Below are positions 58,901 to 64,000 of a DNA stretch of 64,000 nucleotides, piece after piece. The notes beneath the pieces are model-generated. The model was not told where the DNA came from. It saw only the letters and a list, made by a program, of their open reading frames with translations, and did not search any database. Both the position numbers and the translations under genes were made by a program. The stretch spans positions 2,566,492-2,630,491 of the forward strand of contig LS997562.1 in assembly GCA_000469685.2 (NCBI GenBank), in the 5' to 3' direction. Each line of letters opens with the position of its first letter. The stretch's first letter is position 1. Source of the stretch: Haemonchus contortus. Lineage: Eukaryota > Nematoda > Chromadorea > Rhabditida > Trichostrongylidae.

Positions 58901-59953
58901 TACCAGTTATTTCGGGCTTGAAGCATTTTTCTATGTAGTTTATTTTTTTTATAACTATTTTTCAGACATGAGCTTCGAATCGGAATAGAGGGCCTCGTGG
59001 TGAAGGACTTCGTTATTCAGTAGAACTCGATATTTCCGTTCAATATCTATTAGTAGCCTCTGATTATTCAGGAACTTATCAGCATTAATCATGCGCGTGC
59101 CTGAGCCACGTCTACGACACGGGAACTCCCGGAAGTGAACGAGAATATCTCTGGGATCTTCCATGTCCCCCTCGAACTCGATTCAGAAGTATCGAGGGGC
59201 TTGGCTGGGAACTACTAGATGGACCTCACCATATCATTGCTATGTCCGATCCTATTTTCCCAGATGTTAATACTTATTAGACGAATTGATTCATCTACCC
59301 GAACTTATTGGCACTCAATTCTATTTGTTTTATAGTGAGAGGAATCTGGGACTCTTGAAGGTGTTCGGTTGTATCGAAAAGATCCAATTCAAAGATACAG
59401 TGATAGAGATCCAAGATAGAAATACATGGAGTTTTGAACTTACATTGCATAAATTTATTTATTCAAATACACCTCAAGGGTGTGCCCATTAAGAACTCAA
59501 AAAGAAGAATTTGGAAACATTGGTCTCGGTTGGCCTGTAAACAAAGGAAAATGGAAGTGAATAACAACGAAAACAAGATAAAGGGATCAGATTTAGAAAT
59601 AATGAGAAAAGCAGATAGGTTAGCATGTCGAGATGTCAGTAAAAACGAGAGGAGCTAGGGCATTACATTGTGAGGTCGATAAGGTTGTTTTCCCCTGTCA
59701 AGCAGATGAGCGGTCCCCCCGCAAGATCCTGGTCCTTGATCCAGAACGCAAAGAGACAGAAGAACCGAGGCATGCTGACAACTTAGTCCGTTACGAACGA
59801 ATTCGTCCGGAACCCCGGGCGAATAAATTCACATTTTTTGTTACATTTGTATAGCAGTGGGAGCCAGGCCAAAAAATGACAATGAAAACTCACATTGTAG
59901 CACGTCAAGGAATATATCGATGGAAAAACGGCTAATAATACGAGTAGTAGCAT
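52998..59953 (-). CDS. Predicted secreted Ly6/uPAR-like protein with Gly/Trp- and Asn-rich tail, 8 exons
   Basis: Exons in order: 59894-59953, 58325-58465, 57621-57724, 56352-56402, 56161-56196, 55566-55706, 53937-54055, 52998-53116. All use GT-AG borders. Phases join exactly and sum to 771 nt (256 residues plus TAA). Residues 1-15 (MLLLVLLAVFPSIYS) are a signal peptide. Residues 16-94 contain ten Cys (18, 37, 43, 61, 66, 73, 86, 87, 88, 93) ending CCCSYDRCN, the CCxxDxCN signature of Ly6/three-finger domains. Residues 103-131 are Gly-rich with GGW repeats from two symmetric micro-exons. Residues 132-177 are Asn-rich with two YNGWG motifs. 179-256 is Pro/Arg-rich, ending REPSVGREIELRV. No GPI-type hydrophobic C-terminus is seen, so the product is probably secreted. 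I do not know a named orthologue; the domain call rests on the Cys pattern. Confidence 0.78.
53595..53673. repeat. 39-bp perfect tandem duplication in an intron
   Basis: TTCTTATTGCCCTTTTCCCA and the following bases are repeated head to tail at 53595 and 53634. It lies in the last intron of the Ly6-like gene. A plus-strand frame through it repeats LLPFSHRITMEIF, but there is no other support for coding. Confidence 0.85.
54713..54762. other. 18-bp perfect inverted repeat (hairpin)
   Basis: CTCGATCATGCTGGTGTC at 54713-54730 and its exact inverse at 54745-54762 surround a 14-base loop. It lies in an intron of the Ly6-like gene. It may be the remnant of a small foldback element. Confidence 0.85.
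55301..55335. repeat. (CAAA)n microsatellite
   Basis: About nine uninterrupted CAAA units lie in an intron of the Ly6-like gene. Confidence 0.9.
56850..57425. repeat. Inverted-repeat element in intron 3 of the Ly6-like gene
   Basis: The left arm runs from about 56838 to 57132 and the right arm from about 57238 to 57425. They share, inverted, GTTGCGCAGTGTCACAA, AGCAAACCAGCCCGTTTGG, GGTCTCATAATCCCACTCAG and AATCCCAGGTGGAAG. The loop is about 100 bp. A Gly-codon micro-exon-like piece (GGTGGTGGAGGCGGAG before GTAAGC, minus strand, 57362-57380) sits in the right arm, but it does not fit the coding phase of the gene. Confidence 0.7.
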
Positions 59954-60150
59954 ATTTGCAGCCAGTCGCCGTCCTGTCGCCCTTGTGATTGCCTGAAACC
60001 TTCCGGATATGAATGATCTACAAGGGTCACGAGAAGAGTATCCGATAAGAGTACAGGGTTCCGTTGTTAAGAATCAAGAAAATTCATAGCAATCGACAAA
60101 AGGTAGGTATAGTGGTAATATGTATTATAGTTCTGAACTACTATTACATG

Positions 60151-60315
60151 TGTGTGGTAACTTCTCCCCGATAGTCGCGTCGCGCTCGCCGCACCCTACC
60201 AGGCGCACTCGCGCGCTATGAAGGGGAAGCTCTGAATCCCAGGTGCAAGGATACGGCAACCGCCGCGGGAACACTGCCGCTTGTCATGGGAATTCGTGGA
60301 AAAGTACCGCCACCC
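60151..60315. mobile_element. MITE of the GGGTGTGGTAAC family, copy e (inverse orientation)
   Basis: The 165-bp element begins TGTGTGGTAACTTCTCCCCG and, inward from the right, GGGTGGCGGTACTTTTCC. It shares CGCGTCGCGCTCGCCGCACC with the other copies in reverse. The flanks (ACTATTACAT and CACTATACTA) give only a weak target duplication. Confidence 0.75.
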
Positions 60316-60384
60316 CACTATACTAGTTCTAAATGCTCAGCACCGACCAATAAGTTTTTGAGTTGCGCCTTAGCTTCGACAGTG

Positions 60385-60495
60385 TCTTCTGTTCAAATAT
60401 TTGCCCTCAGGAATGATTCACGAAGCCAATTAATGAACGAATTCCGCTTTGTTCTCCCAGACGAGTCAGGTGTCGGCCAATGGGTTGGACAAGAG
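60385..60495 (-). repeat. SINE-body fragment
   Basis: On the minus strand CCCATTGGCCGACACCTGAC and TCGTCTGGGAGAACAAAGCG match the GTTGGT-ATCAGGCTCGTCTGGGAGGATAAAGC part of the SINE body. No tRNA-like head is present. Confidence 0.45.
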
Positions 60496-60499
60496 TGAC

Positions 60500-62410
60500 C
60501 TTTTTTACCCAGGACAAAGTTCGACCAGGAATTTGACGCGTTCTGCGGCAACGGTGCTGCTGATTACTGTTCGGACTCTTCCGTCACTCTCAGTGAGACC
60601 ATCACTCCCAATCAAGCGAGAAAAGTAGTCTATTTTTATCTACCCTATATCCCTGTATCATGGCTTACTCCTTGTTCGGACAGTGTGGTCCACCCTCCCT
60701 CCTTCTCCTCAACCTCAGTCGTAGTGAGCATGGCCAGACTTTCAGCCTCGTTTGTCAACACTCTCTACGCTCTCTACCTTGTATCTACTGATCAGATCCT
60801 CTGCCAACCCGACCATATCCATGAGGTTACCTTCTCCCCACCCAGATGCTCGTCCCTCTTTCGGTCAAAACAAAAAATTCATCACTCTGTCCCACTACCG
60901 TTTTGAGCACTCTTAAAGTTGGTTATCCTTCCTCCATGTCGCAAACCTATAGGCAGGGCAAGGGCTCTGTTTAAGTGTACAACAACCGTTAGAATTTCGG
61001 CAGTTCACATAGGATAGTTGAAACGGCAAGGTTTAAGTTATGAAAAAAAACCGATTAAGTATAGGCAAGTATAACAAAAGTGAACGGTTAACGAAAGGGC
61101 TTGTGAGACCACTTCAAATTCACAGTTCACTGGTTGAAAATGGTTTCTGAGGTTCCCCACAGGATGATTTTGAGTCTCCCGCGTATACCATATCTAGCAC
61201 TGTTATTTCGGAAAATGGCCTAGTTAGTGAGTTATAAAGGCTCAAATATTGCCCCGTGGGTATCCTTGGACGAGTTTCATCGGCATTGTAGAGGTTCCGC
61301 CGATCACAAGGGAACCCATGTAGGAAGTTCAAACAACTTGCCATGACCCATAAGGAGAGAGAAAGGCAGTTCTGGCTAGATGTAGTTATTTGCGCCACGA
61401 TAATCTCGTCCTACCTCCATTTTCCCTACTATTGAGGAGTCCTATTTTTCTCGAAGGTGGCGAATTTCTCGCTTTCTTAATTACCGATGAACTATTCCCA
61501 ACCTATAATTCCACTTTTCGAACAAAAAGGGATACCTCGGAATTGTCGTGAACTGTACCTTTGATATCATCCTGTGCAGAAAACGATTAGGGATATGATT
61601 CCCGTTGTGTACATGGGAAATGCTACACTCGTCACCACTTCAGCTCTTTGGGTCCTTACTTCTCCGAATACTTGTAGAAGGTTACTGCACAAGCCGATAA
61701 GGTTGTAATTACAACATGGCGCAACTTACAAAGGAAAGCCTACGAAATCTGGGAGCTTTACTTCTGTTATTTCCAGTGAATTCGATAGGCTTGTATATTT
61801 GGCCACTTCAAACGAACTTACTGGAAGAAGTAAACAATTACGACGCGGCCTTGAGAATTCTCCTTATTTATTGTTTACGAAAGTTACATTTCGTGTTTTG
61901 GTTCGATTTATGTATGACCAGTTACTATGAACCTCAAAAAAACAAAAAATGAATATCCTTATCAAAGACTGAAAATGGCTCTGAACCACGAAAATTACTA
62001 CTCCAACAGAAAAAAGGATCAGCTGAGGACAACTGTGCCAGAAAGTTCTTAATGAGATGATACTAATTTTTTCTGAAAATATTATCAAATTTCCAGACTC
62101 TAAACATGTGAGAAATAGAGCACAGGTGTTTACTATCGATCGAAAAGTTCATCGAATAGAAAAATCGATGAAATGCTATATGAAATCGATATGCGAAAAA
62201 GGTTCAGCCGATCGGCAAATATCCGTTACTGGTCTGGTTCATTACCAGTATTGAATCCATGAAACACATAACATTCCGTTTATTTACTACCAGTATTGCA
62301 TGCATGAGTCATATAACATTCCAAAGACCGTCCCCATCTAGTTATCCTCTATACGCTCCTTCACGTTGACTTGACAAGAGATAAACTATTATTTTCTGTT
62401 ATATTCTGTT
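60500..62410. other. No recognised gene
   Basis: This is the upstream side of the Ly6-like gene start (59953) and beyond. ORFs such as 61716-61952 have no recognisable domain. No exon chain is apparent. Confidence 0.45.
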
Positions 62411-62417
62411 TCCAAAT

Positions 62418-63206
62418 CGGCGGAGCGGTGTAGCGGCAAGTGGCGCACTACCTAACACGCGCGGTCTGGGGTTCGAAGCCCGGATCGATATCCGCTTAGG
62501 CCAAAGAAGCCTTCCATTGCCCCCGTTGGTTAATTGGTACCATCCTCGTCTGGGAGGATAAAAGCACTGATTTGTAAATCGGTTGGCCACCGCAATTCAT
62601 TGTATAGGCCATATACGCACTCATTACATCACCACGATTCTGAATGAAAGTCGAGTGCGGGAGTGCATCCCTCAGACGGGATTGATTAGCCCGAAAAACT
62701 TTTTTATCTTTATTTTGTCTCCAGAAGAAGGTAATTGCTGCTATTCAAAACTTAAAAGCAAGAACGAAAATTCATTACGGAAACGCTAGGCTACAAACTC
62801 ACTAGTCAAAGTAAATTTTTATTTCAGTGACCCTTTTACACTTTTGAATTGTCATTCATTTTTTTGATAAAAACTGTACTAAAATTTTACTATTCATTTA
62901 ACATAGGGGATGAGATTCGTCACGATTAACTTCCTTTTAGGATACGCCCCGCATTCGACTTCCACTCATAACAGCAAAGGCAATCGTCAGAAGGGAAGTT
63001 GTATGTGGCCTATAAAATGACTTGCTGCATCAGCCAATGTACAAGTCGTTGCTACCCTCCCAGTCAGGTGAGCCTGATACCAGATGATCGACTTCGACTG
63101 GACACTGAATGCTTGGTTGGATTGGACGGATATCGATCTGGGATTCGAACCCGTGATCATGCGTGTGTGATAAAGCGCAACTTATCACTACACCACTTCC
63201 GCCCTA
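62418..63206. mobile_element. Inverted pair of tRNA-derived SINEs (FB3)
   Basis: The left copy (62418 to about 62700, +) has a tRNA-like head with perfect box B GGTTCGAAGCC at 62470-62480. Its body contains TTGGTTAATTGGTACCATCC, CGTCTGGGAGGATAAAAGCA and TGTATAGGCCATATACGC. The right copy (63206 down to about 62940, -) has the same layout with box B GGTTCGAATCC (63141-63151 inverted) and TGATACCAGATGATCGACTT. The heads face inward from the outer ends. Solitary bodies of the same family lie at 23571, 38261, 51620 and 60385. Confidence 0.7.
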
Positions 63207-64000
63207 ATTTATTATGTGACTCGTGAAAATCAACAATTGTAAATAATCTAATAGATAATATCGAAGTAAACACGTTGTAAATTTTTAATCACTAATTTAC
63301 AACGTGCTCGTACTGAGAACAAAACCTGCAAGAATTATCCAGAGAAAATCACTGTAAGAAGGAAAATCGATTATAGAATAGGCATCAATAAAATCAATAA
63401 AATGGAAATAATAGCCATCAATCATAAAAAAGAAGTCAGACGGAAGTTTCCCGATGCCAACGTCTCAGACGTCTTTTACACAAATGCTGTCCGTCCAACT
63501 GGTTTCAGTTAGACACAGCAGTCAAGTGATTGTAATAATCGGCTGAACAACGAGGTATCAATTTCTATTACACAGGTATCGTAAATTATTCAGACTGCAT
63601 GATAAATTCTCAAGTCTTCTTTTCATAAAAGAAAAAAGACTAAAAGATCTATGATTACATGACAGGAAGACAAATCACGGAATCACCAAGAATCATGTTG
63701 TAAACAAAAACAAACACCTCTATTGGTTTCGGCTATGAACTAGTGTATGTTCGATCTTTGCCATGAATAATTCATTCAACTGCTTTATGACTATTCCAGA
63801 TTCACACGAATGCAAGACAACCGAAAAAAGGAGTCTTTCATAAACATTCGAATGTGAGAACGATCGAGAACGAGAAAAAATGGAGAAAAAAAATGTAAGA
63901 TTGCCGTGGAAAAAATGTTAAAAAAAAGCCAAAAACAGTCTCCCACAACTTTTCTTTTTTTTTGCTATTCCTAAGTGTTTTCGAATGTTTCTAACGTCGA
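63207..64000. other. No recognised gene
   Basis: This is AT-rich sequence with only very short ORFs. A small palindrome (AATTTACAACGTG and its inverse) occurs at about 63265-63305. Nothing else is seen. Confidence 0.5.

Noticed and set aside
59430..59860. ORFs at 59434-59854
   Set aside because: They fall in intron 1 of the Ly6-like gene on the opposite strand with no recognisable motif.

Overview
This is eukaryotic DNA, almost certainly from a nematode and probably one of the strongylid/hookworm type. The evidence is a complete 15-exon orthologue of the nematode synaptic gene unc-18 with GT-AG introns and nematode-like TTTCAG acceptors, relics of a nematode RTE non-LTR retrotransposon, mariner and Tc1 elements with TA target sites, and dense small non-autonomous elements. 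There are no operons, rRNA genes or CRISPR arrays. All gene models were built by eye from splice sites and reading phase; there is no transcript support.

Layout. 1-6.1 kb holds two RTE relics and a foldback element. From about 6.12 kb to 42.86 kb the window is an old tandem duplication: unit 1 is 6124-24452 and unit 2 is 24453-42860. Each unit carries, in the same order, GC-box repeats, a dead Tc1-like transposase, a Thr/Ser-rich mucin-like gene (- strand), an RTE relic and the 3' end of unc-18. The units have since diverged by insertions and deletions. Unit 1 gained a mariner with a Tc1 element nested inside it and has a 127-bp minisatellite. Unit 2 gained a piggyBac-type MITE, a long inverted-repeat element with tRNA-like arms and several MITEs, and lost about 3.3 kb, which gave its mucin-like copy a new C-terminus. 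Unit 1 keeps only a broken tail of unc-18. The working gene (37808-44964, - strand) uses exons from unit 2 plus 5' exons beyond the right duplication breakpoint.

45-52 kb is gene-poor and contains a second tRNA-bearing inverted-repeat element (45851-47465) with a DDE transposase relic in its loop. 52998-59953 (- strand) holds an eight-exon gene whose model closes perfectly in phase at 256 codons plus stop: signal peptide, ten-cysteine Ly6/uPAR-like domain, then Gly/Trp- and Asn-rich low-complexity sequence and an Arg-rich C-terminus. 60-64 kb has a MITE and an inverted pair of tRNA-derived SINEs.

The protein genes do not form a pathway. UNC-18 acts in synaptic vesicle fusion; the Ly6-like and mucin-like products are predicted secreted or surface proteins. 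The most interesting material is structural: the duplication and its dated insertions, a MITE family with 9-10 bp target duplications, and inverted-repeat elements with inward-facing tRNA-like promoters.
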